This document shows, piece after piece, positions 26,713-38,576 of a stretch of DNA of 64,000 bases. Below the pieces are notes generated by a model that was not told the origin of the DNA, made no database searches, and saw nothing but the letters and a program-made list of their open reading frames with translations. How positions within the stretch are numbered: the stretch's first letter is position 1; every line of letters starts with the position of its first letter. The stretch covers positions 6,920,676 to 6,984,675 of the forward strand of contig JAFREQ010000043.1 in NCBI GenBank assembly GCA_025331565.1, in the 5' to 3' direction. The DNA comes from Holacanthus passer. Lineage: Eukaryota > Chordata > Actinopteri > Pomacanthidae. Made by a program: the position numbers and the translations under genes.

Positions 26713-29700
26713 CTTAGACAGAGATTATAGAAACCATGTGGGTTGTAAATCTCAGCTTCAAAACCACAAGTGTGGTTACAAAAGCCTTGTCAGATTCTTG
26801 CCAAGCCTGTACCCTCTCTCGCACTCACACAAAAACAGAAAAAAAGTTTTTACAAGATGAGGGGGCGTGTTGTTCCCAATGAAACTCTTAGGAGGAGCAA
26901 AAACTGACATTCAAAGTTGCTGGAAAACATTGGTTAGTTAGCCGTTGCTGTGTGCTGCATGTCTTGGTTGAGACTACTCAGAGATTTTAGTGCGACTGTC
27001 TGACAGATTAAAAGATTAATACAACTAAATGTTACGCTTGCAAATGTAAAGTCAGACATCAGATCTTTAATCACGTTTATGATCGGTAACTTCTACCAAT
27101 GACTCTGTAGCTGGCATCTCTTAAAATGGAATTTGTTTGGTTGGCTCAATAATCAACAAAAATCACAAGTTTTTCTCGCTCCGCTCTAACACGCAGCACA
27201 GAATGTGATATATGGGAATAGTGCAAGCACAAGCAAACCTGAGGCAGCCGCACAGCATCGAAATCTTCATGTGTTAGATCACTGCCAACAAGAAATACTT
27301 TCAGAGGCTTGGGATGCAATAGTGAGTGAGTATTTTCTCACCCAATCCCAACAATGTATTTAAATCTCCTCCCTACGATACTGTGGGCAATGGTGTGTTT
27401 ACTGAAATTATACTGCTCTCAATTTGTTTCCCTGAAATTCAGCTGTGAGTCTCTGGAAATCCATGGGGGAAAATAGCAAATCGTAGCACAATCTGCCTTC
27501 CTGTTTCCTCAAACTGTTACAGAGTGGAGAAAGTCTTCTCCCCTGAGGTGCTGAGGCCTATATTTACCAGGAACTAGAAGTCCAGGACAGAGCCTACAAA
27601 TTTCCAAACCGAATATCTCTGGGTGGGCAGAACATGGCACTGCGATTAGGATCACTCCAGCCCACCCCCATTTTCCCTCCCACAGAGAGCACTTTCCTTC
27701 AGCCCCTCTCTCTCTGTAGTGTCCTTCGCACTCCATGTTAAAGCACTATAGCGTGCCATTTCATGTTGCTGTGGCTCGAGAGGGACTGAGATCAGTAGCA
27801 GAGGCTGGACATGTACCATTTACCAGCAGACAGATGCTGTAACACACAAGACTCTTCTTAAACACAGAAATGCTTTATGCATGTAAGGAGTTTTTAAAAT
27901 TTGCCAGGGATTTTTCCGGTGTAGTTGTTAGAAAAGTAGAACAGCTATAGAAATATCTGTGTTGTTGTGAGTTTAACCCCCAAAAGGAATTGGACTCCAG
28001 CTGCTGTCATTTGCTTGGCACTTGACCAGTGGTGCATGAACTGAAACACACTCGGACCAGATGTCAAAACAACTGTGACAGCAGCGTGAACAACAACCGC
28101 CCACTGGCACTCAATGAATACAGCTTTAGTTGCAAACCTGAACCTCTTCTTGCAGAGCATGACTTGCATGTACAAATGTCACAGCACCAAATGTATTTCA
28201 TATGGTTTCTGAGATTTATGTTAGTCAGATTTTTTTTAAATGCCTTACACTAACTTACTAAAAGTGCAGCTTCAATCAATTTTAGGCTTGAAAAAAAAAG
28301 CTCTTTTATATTTCTGTTTCTGTTTGCATGTCAACAGAACTTTGTCAGGATAAGAGGTTGACTTTGTATGTTTTCGACCTATTATCATTTGTACAATTTT
28401 TTCTACCTTTTATGAGTTATCTGCAGCTGCTGCTGTTCACAGACGGCCACATACAGCATCAGATAACTCCATCACTGCCGCTGCTTACTACTGTCACAGT
28501 TCAGCTATCACTTGTGGGGGGGGAAAAACACTCCAGCCAGGGGCACCAGCCCCACTGACCCACTTCCATGTTCATAAAATATGAAGAGGTCTGTGTGAGT
28601 CAATACATGGCACACACAACTGCTTTCAGCTGGGCGATGGACGCAGCCAGTCAGTCTTTCAAGAGGTGGAACAGCTCAATGCTGAACCACAGAGTGTAAA
28701 GAACCACTGTACCACTTTCCAGCAGGGATGCAAATCATAAAGTTTTATCAATGTAGCACTTCTCCAAATTGTAGAGAGCTTGTGTGTGTGTGTATATATA
28801 TGCATGGATATTATGAATAGAAATGAAGGAGAAATGATGAGGTCACACATTAATTCCAATTATAGTATTTTTATCTAAGCTCTTTCTTCCACTTAAAAGT
28901 ATACAGTTTTGTCTAAATTGCTTCAGTAAGAATACAAAGTATTTAGACAACCATTTCAGGAAGGTCACCTGCTTGTAAACAAAAATCGCATTTTTAAAAC
29001 TAAAAGGAAATGTGAGAATTAAATGTGAGGCCTCACAAATTAAAGCCTTTGCTAAATTTACCTCAATTATTTAAGACCTGCAACTTGAACATTCAGATAC
29101 AGTAGCTTTTTCTTGAAATCCCACGGTGCACTGCCAATAAAAACTTTTCATGTCTTCAATATGATACAGATCCAGATGAAACAAACCCTACTTATGAATC
29201 CTGCCTCGTATTTACTAAAAACAGGCAATGAGAGTGTTGTTTGAGGCCTTGTAGTCTTCCCTACTGAAAATATCAAATCAGTCCAAGAGGAGAGTGAGAG
29301 TGCTCAGAAACCTCCCAACTCACTAATAAAAAACTTGGTGGGTTATAAATCTACGAATAAAAGCGTTTCCCTCACTGTGTTTACAGTATTGATGAAATTA
29401 ACACAAGGTTGGTGGTCCAAGTTGTAAAGCTCTCTCCATGGTATGTGTGTGAGGCAGAGACAGAACATGACTGGCTGACCTCCTCTCCCTCTTCCTGGAC
29501 CATTCAATGCCACAGAACTTGTCACAGCCCTTTTGAGTTTTGACAACAGATGGGCCAACGGTTTCTGTCACCTGACCCCGTCGGTCTCTGCTCTGCTCCC
29601 TTGTATTCATTGTAGGCCACAGACACCCTCTGAAGACTGAACACAATCAGCTGTCAGACTCTGATGGGTTGATACTGATTTGGAATTTTGAACAAGTAGC

Positions 29701-31565
29701 AAATACAATATTTACTGTCTGGCTGTTCTGCTGTTCACTTAGAATATAGGCTGAGACAAAGACATGTAACTGACTTCAGTTAACTGATTTCAATTTCATC
29801 AAGTTTATTTCTCAGGAGAGCTGAGAATCATTAGCCGCTCAGCTGCAGCACACCCAGTCTAATAAAAAACACTGATCTCTACACTAGCTGGGCAAGAAGC
29901 ATAAACTATTAGTCTAATCCTGGGATCAGGGCAACGGTTGTGACTGTGGCGTTCATTAATAGCTTCTCAGCTGACCGCATTCAAAGGAACACGATTAGCT
30001 TGTTCCAGCCTTTCAGTCTACCTGGCAGATTCCAGCGGGGTGTCAAACGGGCTTTTGTACATTCATCTTACTTTGCCTCAGTCCACAGTGTGACTCATGA
30101 GACGAGTAACCAAGACTGGATTTCACATTAATGGAATGCTGAAATAAATCATAAGAACGTTAGGGGTTTGCTTGCCTGTTATTTTGCCACTTATGTTGTG
30201 ATAAAACATCAGCATACATACTATTCTTCATCTCAACAAGACAAGACCCAAAAGGCAAATTTCCACCGTGCATTAATGCCATACCCACAACCTATAAAAC
30301 TACAGGAGCTGCTGACATATAGAAATGGAATGGAATCCAACTAATACAAGGTCACATTATCATATTACGAGACATAATTATTAAAAAGAGACTGCAGCCT
30401 GAACTTGCATTTCTGGAAACACAGCTGTAAACCTAATGAGAGGTCTTTGTTTGAACTCGAATTTTTTGGGTTTTACAAGATGCTTTCATACCCCCACTTA
30501 AATGATGACAGGTCTCTGCTCCTGCAATAACTCTTCCTTTCCCTAGAGGCAGAAAGTGAGTTAAGCATGGGGAAAGGTGAGATTTAATTTCCTGACCTAC
30601 ACACACACAAAATGCCTTTCTCTGTTCTGAGAGCTGCTGACATCAAGAGTGAAGACAGCAACATTCCTGCACATGCACAGACCTTCCTGGTGAAGTGTCG
30701 ACCACGCCTGCAGCGTGATCTGTGATTAGGAGTTCAAGAAACAATGCATGGAGCACCATAGGAGAGGTTGGTTTTACAAGAACAGTTTGTACGGTCGATC
30801 CAAAACTGAGTGTTTTCTTTAACTTCTCAAAAGCTGAAAAAAGACATCGATTCTACAATATAGTAAAAGTACGCACAGAGGAATCTAGGGGACATTCTCT
30901 GTTTTTACCCTGAGCGAGCCTCCCCAATTCCCCGCCAAGCATATAAAAACACACACGAGCTGAATCATGAGGCTGAGTCATCAAAACCACAAACAAGATT
31001 TTTTTAAAGAGTAACTGGCTTCCAAAACCTCTGAATTTAAAAAGAAAAACTATGGAAGCAAGCTGCATCCTAAAAACAACATACAGACATACAGTCAGCT
31101 CATTGCTCTTAAGGGTTTTGTCGTTAAACAGGACACAGGAAACCAGAACACAAGTTGTGAATGTAAAACAACCACTGGCATAATTTGGCAGCCTAGAAAC
31201 ACTTAAGTATATTACACTTTCATAATGACATGGGTAAACTGACAGCTGTTACTATAACAGCATCAAGGTTGATAGCACTCAATATCAAGACAAGAGCAAA
31301 TGGAATATGGAGTAGCTGGTTGACACTACACTTTCAACACCTTAAAACTAATGCAACAGCAGGGTGTTGGAGTTAATTCTCTGAGCTACGTGGAGTCACA
31401 AATGACAGGCAGGGTGTAACTGAAATGCCATAGTCCTGACTGTGTGATGCTGCAGCCAGCGTACCGCAGCACGGCACTGAGGTCTCACCTGAGAGAGTAG
31501 GTATAGCCGGTGTTCTCTGGAGCACACTGTGGCGGCGTATATGTGTGCAGTTGAGAAAAATCCAT
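12563..31565 (-). CDS. sun1: SUN domain-containing protein 1 (inner nuclear membrane, LINC complex)
   Basis: Coding exons: 31565-31489, 22591-22403, 22127-21871, 21679-21416, 21275-21141, 20541-20392, 19646-19563, 18776-18666, 18524-18405, 18264-18180, 17527-17469, 16856-16654, 16406-16131, 16032-15940, 15282-15191, 15051-14907, 14777-14457, 14350-14266, 13519-13404, 13143-12976, 12864-12772 and 12679-12563. They total 3240 nt, or 1079 aa, with every junction in phase. SUN1 proteins span the inner nuclear membrane; the N-terminus faces lamin, and the luminal SUN domain trimerises and grips KASH peptides of nesprins. The N-terminus MDFSQLHTYTPPQCAPENTG and the block SPRMSRRSLRL match SUN1 rather than SUN2. 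Next come a CxxC segment (ICKDC), a CxxC-x4-H-x3-H finger (CDDCKGKQHSETH), hydrophobic segments ending in a strong membrane span (LLLFLPLLLLLG), a Pro/Ala-rich linker, coiled coils and the SUN domain. An upstream in-frame ATG at 31571 adds two residues. The protein is longer than mammalian SUN1 because of extra N-terminal exons. Confidence 0.96.
13660..14010. repeat. interspersed repeat in a sun1 intron ('gcagccct' ends)
   Basis: This AT-rich element starts near 'cctgcagcaattaactgat' and ends in 'atcagttgcagccctata', a teleost SINE/MITE-like repeat that I recognise. A shorter piece in the opposite orientation lies at about 26425-26520 (tagggctgcaacaaatgatt). It has no coding capacity. Confidence 0.6.
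14907..16406 (-). other. sun1: sun1: luminal coiled-coil exons
   Basis: Four exons (16406-16131, 16032-15940, 15282-15191, 15051-14907) are rich in Glu, Gln and Leu with heptad spacing, for example LERLERVERQLALLWEQVQQ. This is the trimerising luminal rod that spans the perinuclear space. Confidence 0.85.
19517..19554. repeat. (GT)19, (CA)n on the sun1 strand
   Basis: The repeat starts about 8 nt after the 5' splice site of sun1 cassette exon 19646-19563. Confidence 0.97.
20599..20790. repeat. 48-bp minisatellite, 4 copies, in a sun1 intron
   Basis: There are four near-identical tandem copies of a 48-nt unit starting with ggctggagacacaaaataag. The copies begin at 20599, 20647, 20695 and 20743, and the first differs by one base (gagtg versus gggtg). 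The unit is a multiple of three, so both strands stay open as 16-residue repeats. It lies in the intron between sun1 exons 5 and 6. Confidence 0.95.
22592..31488 (-). other. sun1 first coding intron (8.9 kb)
   Basis: No exon-like segment is supported. Contents are AT-rich unique sequence, a (CA) tract at 26638-26711 and a repeat fragment at about 26425-26520. Short open frames on both strands have no recognisable protein. Confidence 0.6.
26638..26711. repeat. (CA)37 microsatellite
   Basis: The longest uninterrupted CA tract in the window, inside the first coding intron of sun1. Confidence 0.97.
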
Positions 31566-32589
31566 GGTCATTCTTCTTTGTTCAGACTGCAAGAGTCAGG
31601 ATGCAAAGGATAGGACTCTTTAGCCAAAGCTGACATGGTGGAGAGGGATAACAAGCACAAACTCACTTCCTTACACATTCACAAAAAAACCCTGCATAGA
31701 CTGCCTTGTTCAGCCTGTCTGTTGCAGACAAATTAGTTCTGCTAATGAGCTCAAGTTCTGCCACTGTGCAATTTGATTTTAAAAACAGATTCAAAACCAC
31801 ATCTACATATTAAATACAATACAGCACTGGTAAATTCCCTGCCTCTTCCCAAATCAATTCTAGCGCTATTCACTGGGCTGCTCTCCAAGAAAGCACAACC
31901 ACCGGTTACTGCTATGCTGTACAACCATGTCAGATAGCCCAGGCCAGGCAGGCCCTAATGAGAGCTGCTGGACATTCCTTTTCCCCAGGAACACAACAAA
32001 GCTACTGTGGTTCCAACAGTGGACGAGAGTTGGCCGACCTCTTCCTGCATGTTGACGGAGGCTATGGACGCCACTGAAGCTGTAATGAATGACTTGTCTC
32101 TTCTCCTCTGGTCAGCGAACCGGCGGCAACTGACAGGAAAGGCTGGCAGAGACAGGACAGAGAGAATGACGATCCCCTCTCCCTCTCTATTAAGCAGACT
32201 CCTCACCAGGACAGCTACTCCTACAGTGGTAAGCTCCACACACTGAAAGAGCAGTATTATGAAACCAAGTAAAACAGCAAGGGGTGGGGCTGTGTTTTAG
32301 GCAATGGGCGGGAAAAAAAACTGGTCTGAGGGTTGAGATTCTCATAGTGAAACCTGCATTATGCACAGGCTATGCAAATACCATCACCATAATACAAAAC
32401 ATAGTGCTGCCAGTTTATTAGGTACACCTATCAAAAATAATGCAGTCTAATGCAGCAGACCTGCAACAAAGAGGTGTTGATTCAACTATGATCATTTTGG
32501 AGGCTGCAATCTGTGGCATTACCGGAATGCACTGCATTATACAAAGAGGTGTTTCTGCAATTTTGTTCACCTCATTTACATCAGTGAGG

Positions 32590-32935
32590 GTGGGCTAAAT
32601 CGCTGGTTCTCAATGTAGGCATTAGGGCCCCTCCAAAGGGTCACAAGTTAAATCTGAGGGGTCGTGAGATGATTAACGGAAGAGGAAACATGAAAGTACA
32701 ACACTCCAATGAACACGTTTGGGTTATTCTTTCAGAATTTCCATTAGTTTTTGATTCTTTGTGAGACAGTGGATAATTAACTAAGGTTTAGGAGTAAATA
32801 GCTCTTTGGTAGAAATGCTGACCACTCATCTGAGACATTTGAAATGTGACAAGGAGCCCCAGGTAACACTGATTTATACACAAGGGGTCCCCAGCCAAAA
32901 GGGAAGAGAACCACCGGGCTACATACTAGAAAGAC
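32590..32935. repeat. interspersed repeat, copy 1
   Basis: It contains 'aaatctgaggggtcgtgagatgatta' in two adjacent blocks, flanked by 'gggcccctccaaagggtcac'. The second copy at 36070-36310 has the same blocks in the same orientation. It is a teleost non-coding repeat; the class is not known to me. Confidence 0.6.
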
Positions 32936-35900
32936 CTGTCCTTATACACACCACAAACGCCATCCTCCAAAATAATAAGAGTTGAATCAACACCTCCCTA
33001 AAACAGTTTCGTCAAAAACTGAACATTATAACCATCATGAAAGTAGGATTTATTGCAGCACTGCAGCAGTTCTAGCTAGTTCTACCTAATAAACTGGCAA
33101 ATGAGTAACCATGCAGCAGCATAACACTCTATCAACATGGCCAAAACTTCCTCATATATCCTGAGTGAGAATGGGACTCCTTCTCCAACTTCTACTCAGC
33201 TATTCAATCAAACCCAGAGATGTTGACAATCTGGAGTAGCAAATAAAAACAGATGGCTTTTGCTCAAATCCACCACCAAAATCTCAACCCATAATCTTAA
33301 TCATGTTTCAAATCCGCATTGAAGTCTCCAAGCCGAAAAGAGGGATAAACGGAAACAAATATCCAAAAGCCAAGAGGACTGCTTTAATTCAGCCAGGATT
33401 ACTAGTCAACTGATGCAATGAATCATGAAGCAAGTGCTGAATGAAATCAAATACTAAACCTCCTGCAGTTTTTATCTTTGCATAAAACTCTATATTGAAA
33501 TATATGAAATATTATGGCATTTAATCCTCGAGCTCATAATTGAGGCGACAGGTTGAACAATAACAGACCATGCAGGCAAACACACACACACACACACTAC
33601 ACAGTGACTCCTCTCCCACAGTGCTGGCTTTCTCCTCACACGTTTGTTTTGCTGGCTCATTGACGCAAACCACCTGCGACGAGGAGGGCAAACTACTGAG
33701 TCCTGTGGCTGTTCACAGTGGTGCCGTTTAAAACACACATTTAGTTTAATAATAACTGCAGATAGCGTCCGGCCAAATGACATATAAGCCCAGTTACATG
33801 CTCACATTCCCCGGTGCTAAATTTAGACGCCATGTATTTAGACAACGCCGTCGTTACAGGCTTGTGCAACGACGCACTATTTTCATTTCTGATCTTACAG
33901 CTTCATTTAACATTCATCAGTCACAACACGAACTCTGTGATCACAATTACTGTTGGATACATTATTTTAACTGTAATAACGTCGCAGATGTGCAAATATC
34001 ACCCTAGGCCTGAGATTGTAAAGGAGCTCAGCAAGGACAAAACAAACGCAGCGACACATTCACAACAGAAATCTGCAGCTACATTGACACTATGAGACGG
34101 TATTGATAACAGCATGTCAACTTGCCCTCGTGGTTAGAGTCCATGAATGTTATTATTCTTTAAGAGCGTAATCCAAAGGAAACAGGTCCTCCCATTACTA
34201 ACACGCAAGATGCGCAAACTTCTGCCAGCATCCCGACGCACCGACACTCAAAGGTAATTTATGACTGCGGACGCGCGCACGCTTAACGCTGTTTTTCTCG
34301 CTAAAAACACAAAAGTTTGCAAGTAGCTTGTGACTGTTATGCTAGTGCACAACAAGCAGATTTCCAAAATGGCTTCCCGGGCGTAACAAAGCCAGAAGGA
34401 TCGCTGCCGAGATGATCCTCCCACTCCCAGGCCCTCTATTGTCGGCCGGGGCGCACACTTTGAATCTATTGGTGGAAGCGCAGCTCTGGTGCAGCGGCAT
34501 GTCCCGGACTGCTGCTGGAGCTCCGGCCAGGGAGAGGGTCCACACTATTGTTCAAGTTCACAATGAAACCCCCACCCCCTCACCCGGAGGAGATCTCAAC
34601 TGAAACCGAAGGTCCCCCATCACATCTGCCACCAAAACAACCTTCAACACATTTCTGACTGCATGAATGATATGAATGAATAATCCCATGGATACTAACT
34701 CTAATCAATAACAACAATAATGACTTGCATACATTTCTAGCAACAATATTATTATTATTTTCTCTCAATTATCATCTAAATAAATGCCATATTCTGCCAT
34801 ATTTACTGTAACTGCTGTGGCATAGGCAGGACTTAAAAACCACAATTCCCAATCCTTTTAACCAGACCCCAAAAGGAAAGTCTGTAAAAACTAGTCTATT
34901 TGAATTTTTCACGTTTTATTTAATAACCGTACATATTTTCTGTACAAAAAAGTCACACATGAAGGTCTAAGTGCTGTCTCAAAACCTGTAAATTACCCAC
35001 TATGTAGAATATAAACTGCCCCACTAGTTACCTAAAAAATCCAAAATCCAAATATAGATGTTTGACTACAGTAAGAGGACAAGTTGGCATTGCGATTGCA
35101 GTATTGTACTACAAACATTTACAACTAGTATTTGACCAATGAACGACTGCATTAATGCCACAGGAAAAAGTTCTCGCTCTTCAACACAAAGATGTATGAG
35201 CTCTGCTCACAAAAATGTCAATTAGCAAACAATATCAGTAGATTCCTTAAAACGCTCGCTATGAATTATAAAGTTGGAAATTGTCAAGCAACAAGAGAGC
35301 CAATGAAACCCCAAAAATGTTTTTATCTTCCTGCACACAATAATAACTAGTGTGTATAACGATGTTAAAAAAGTTGAAGAAATCTTTCAGGACCTTGAAC
35401 ACTCTGAAACTTAAAGTACATTTTGCTGGGAATAATAATGTACTTTTATTTGAGTAGAATTTTGAATGCAAGACCTTTACTTGTAGCAGCATTTTCACAC
35501 TATGATATTCCTGTGTTATTGTTTGAGGGTGGCATAACATTATGGTTTAAAACATACCTTCAACTGGATGTCTCGAGGTCAGGGTTCAGAAATGTTCCAC
35601 AGAGTCATATGACATATTATTGATAGCTAAACCTGCATCCTACAATTGAACTGATGACAGCAAATAAGGGTTTAAGTGAAGCGCCATCTGCTGGACAGCA
35701 GCCTGTATACTCTTCATTGAGATGGACTTTGGGATCCAATCTCACTATGACCTTTGGACTTCAACAGCAGAAGGCAAGCTAGCCCTCTGCCAAAGACTAA
35801 ACAACAGGATTATTCACACCCTATATCAGCCTAGATTAGACCTTTATCAAAACTTCCTCATGCAGGTGCATTCAAGAGGAGCAAAATCCAGTGGTGGAGG

Positions 35901-36069
35901 AAGTATTGAGAGCCTCTAGTCAAGTAAAAGAACAAAAGTATCATCAGCAAAATGGCCCCTGAATGGCATATTATTATAGATTGCTAATATGGATTCATCA
36001 ATGAATTAGCAGAATTGTACTGTAGCTGGTCAAAATGAAGCTAGTTCTTAATACTTTACATATCAGGTA

Positions 36070-36310
36070 GTCAAGTCTGGTGATGAGGAGGTGGGGCCCT
36101 CCAATAGGTCCTAAAATAAATCTGAGGGGTCATGAGATGATTAAGTTTACCTTGCTAGGTCTCAAACTGTCATTCAAATGAAACCAGGAGAGGTGTTTAG
36201 AGGGGAAATAGCTGGAACGGCAATGAACTCAGAGACATTGGAAACAAGAGCAGGCGATCCAACCAGACACTGCTTTCTTGTAAGAGGTCACAAGCCAAAA
36301 AGGCTGGAAA
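36070..36310. repeat. interspersed repeat, copy 2
   Basis: It shares with 32590-32935 the words 'aaatctgaggggtc' and 'tgagatgattaa', plus a common end in which the 'aggtcacaagccaaaa' block corresponds to 'ggtccccagccaaaag'. It is diverged and has no reading frame. Confidence 0.55.
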
Positions 36311-36972
36311 CCAGCACTTCAACAATCTAATGTATTTTAAAGCATATGTGTGTTTTATTCACCATATTAATCTGCAAAGTAACTAGTAACTTTAATGAAC
36401 CATAGTAAGACCAATGTAGTGGAGAAAAAGGTATAATATTTCCCTCTGAATTGTGGCAAAGTAGAAGCATAAAACAGCAGAAAATAGTACTTCAAAATAC
36501 CTTTGAGTAAGTAAATGTACTTGTTAATTTTCACTTCTTCAAACCACAACTCCAGTCCTGTGTCTGGAGCAGCCTTGGACCAGGGAAAACATCTCGTGCT
36601 CATGCTTGTCACTGACTAACAAAAACCATTTTGTCTAGTAAACAATCCAGTAGCTGCTTAACAAAATAAACAGTTAGCCAAAAATGCTAATGTGACAGAT
36701 TTAAACGAGGGCGGAAGTGGATAAGATATTAGCCCGTAGCCCCCTGCTGAAGTCCGTCTCCAGCCTTCTTCTTTATGCTTTTTTAAAATCAGTAAACGCT
36801 AAAATAAGACGGAGACACAAGACTGATAGTCTAAAACACGTGTTTCCAAAATACAACAACCACAGAGCAAAACACTACGGATGCTATTAGCAAACTTTAG
36901 CCTCATGACAGTGCAGGTCAGCGCCTGAGAAATGAACGGACATAATTATCAACAGAAGTTCAGCGCACTCAC

Positions 36973-37110
36973 TTGTTGACCTTGACTGTTGGAGGTAAAC
37001 GCTGGTGACAGTCTCACTGGTTTATCTTGTAGTTTGTTCCACGGATTCACACATTTAGACATTAACTCTCTGAAAACAGGACCTTTGCTCCAACGTTCGC
37101 CTTTTCCCGC
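36973..37110 (-). promoter_or_regulatory. candidate sun1 non-coding first exon and start region
   Basis: On the minus strand a clean donor (CAACAA followed by GTGAGTG) ends a potential exon at 36973, just downstream of a CpG-containing block. It is the best candidate for the non-coding first exon of sun1, which needs one. The 5' boundary is a guess, and no transcript evidence is available. Confidence 0.4.
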
Positions 37111-37156
37111 ACACGCTCATATTTTCCGTTGCAACGCCGGCGTCACACGCGTCAAA

Positions 37157-37185
37157 CCTTATATGGTAAAAATGACCATATATGG
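37157..37185. promoter_or_regulatory. two perfect CArG boxes (SRF-type sites)
   Basis: CCTTATATGG (37157-37166) and CCATATATGG (37176-37185) both fit CC(A/T)6GG exactly. Their starts are 19 bp apart. They sit just upstream of the candidate sun1 first exon, about 1.4 kb before the start codon of the plus-strand RDEL gene. Confidence 0.6.
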
Positions 37186-38576
37186 GTTCCGGCTTTCGGT
37201 ATACAACAGCACCGCTTAGTGGTCGTTCATAAAAACAACAACTGGTAGTGAGTAAAACAGGCGACTACTACTACTATAATAATGATAATAATAATGATAT
37301 TAATAAATAATGAGAAGAGGAAGTAGAAGAAGAAAAAAAGATATTTGACTCGCATTTTTTTGTCAGTAGACCCATTTCGCATGTGGGCATTTTTGAGAAT
37401 TTTGATTTGATGACGATGAAAAGATACAAATAAAGTGACTCAGTGTTTTCTAATGAAATCTCTGTTGTATGCCTTTTTAATATGCGTTGGACTTTTTCTA
37501 TGGAGTGGACTGAATTTGCTCTTTGATTTCACCTATTTAATGCACACTGTAAGAGCACACAATATCACATTAATGTCACAGAACATCTTGTATTTCTTTA
37601 ACTACTGGATCCCGATCCAGACAGACCACAGTCAGGGCAGGAGCATGGTCTTTACATAGAACCTTTACTGGTTCTGCCTGTCCACCTCCAGATACCCCTT
37701 GAGCTACACTTGATGCAGCTGTCAGACCCAAGCATTAACACATGAGAAAAGATTAGTCAAGAGTTCATTATTACAAGGTTTCCAGGACACAAAATGCATT
37801 TTATGAGGCTTGATTGTGATTTATTTTCAGTTATTACAGATAACAGTCGCTCTTCTTCCACTTTATGTTTGTGCCTCCTTTGTTTGAATGCAATAGAAAT
37901 TCTTAACCATCCCCAGCCTCACATTGGCCTCTCCATCATGTGGCTATTCCTGAAAACTGGTTTTGTCAGCAGTCACCAGCAGATGGATTCTCCTGACTGA
38001 CATCAAACAGCCATGGTGTTCCTCGTCATCAATTACATCCTCTCTCTTTCCCAGGCCAACTGCTGATCTAATTAGGACGAGTCAGCCTTGTAAACTCAAA
38101 CAAGCTGATATCATAGCTATCTCTTATTTGTTGATTAAGTCCATATAATAGCTAAGAATACCTCAGTGCTAAAATTAAAGTGCACCAAAAACATAGCCTT
38201 GTCTACAAATTTCCAGTGATGAATTGCAACAAATTGCTTTGTCAGTAAATTACTTTATTCCCCCCTATTGTCCTACTATATCTCTTAAGATCTTTTGTAT
38301 TGTTTTATATGTACTTTGCGACCTCTGTTCATACACCAGCGACAACTCTGTCTGTTAGAAAAAGCTTTAAACAGTCAGACAAAACCTGAAAAACTGGACA
38401 CCTGTCATTTGTGGAATGATAGTGATGTGATCCCATTGTCATTGAGATCACATGACCACATTATGTGAAAGATGAGTTTTAGCTTGAACAGAGTTGAATA
38501 ACCCTTTACGACTCCTTCTTAGTGTGCACAGAGCTGTAAGTTCACAATGTGCATGTCTGGGCTACAGTCACTGACT
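37186..38576. other. intergenic, containing the left arm of a long inverted repeat
   Basis: The plus-strand open frame at 37435-37659 looks hydrophobic but has no supporting splice or homology features. The main content is the repeat arm at 37691-38088. Confidence 0.5.
37691..38088 (+). repeat. long inverted repeat, left arm
   Basis: This arm matches, in reverse complement, the arm at 42510-42918 over its whole length. The last 150 bp are close to 95% identical by eye, and the rest is about 85-90%. Shared landmarks include cttgagctacacttgatgca, tttatgaggcttgattgtga and ccaggccaactgctgatcta. No terminal repeats or long reading frame are seen. Confidence 0.9.

Larger units (their letters stand above)
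31587..36972 (-). other. sun1 5' intron(s)/upstream region
   Basis: The first coding exon has an acceptor (TTGCAG ending at 31587), so at least one non-coding exon lies further right. A CpG-richer patch at about 34200-34560 could be an alternative promoter. Two related repeat copies lie at 32590-32935 and 36070-36310. No coding sequence was seen. Confidence 0.5.

Noticed and set aside
37435..37659. 74-codon hydrophobic plus-strand frame
   Set aside because: AT-rich sequence yields hydrophobic codons by chance; no splice partners, no conserved motif.
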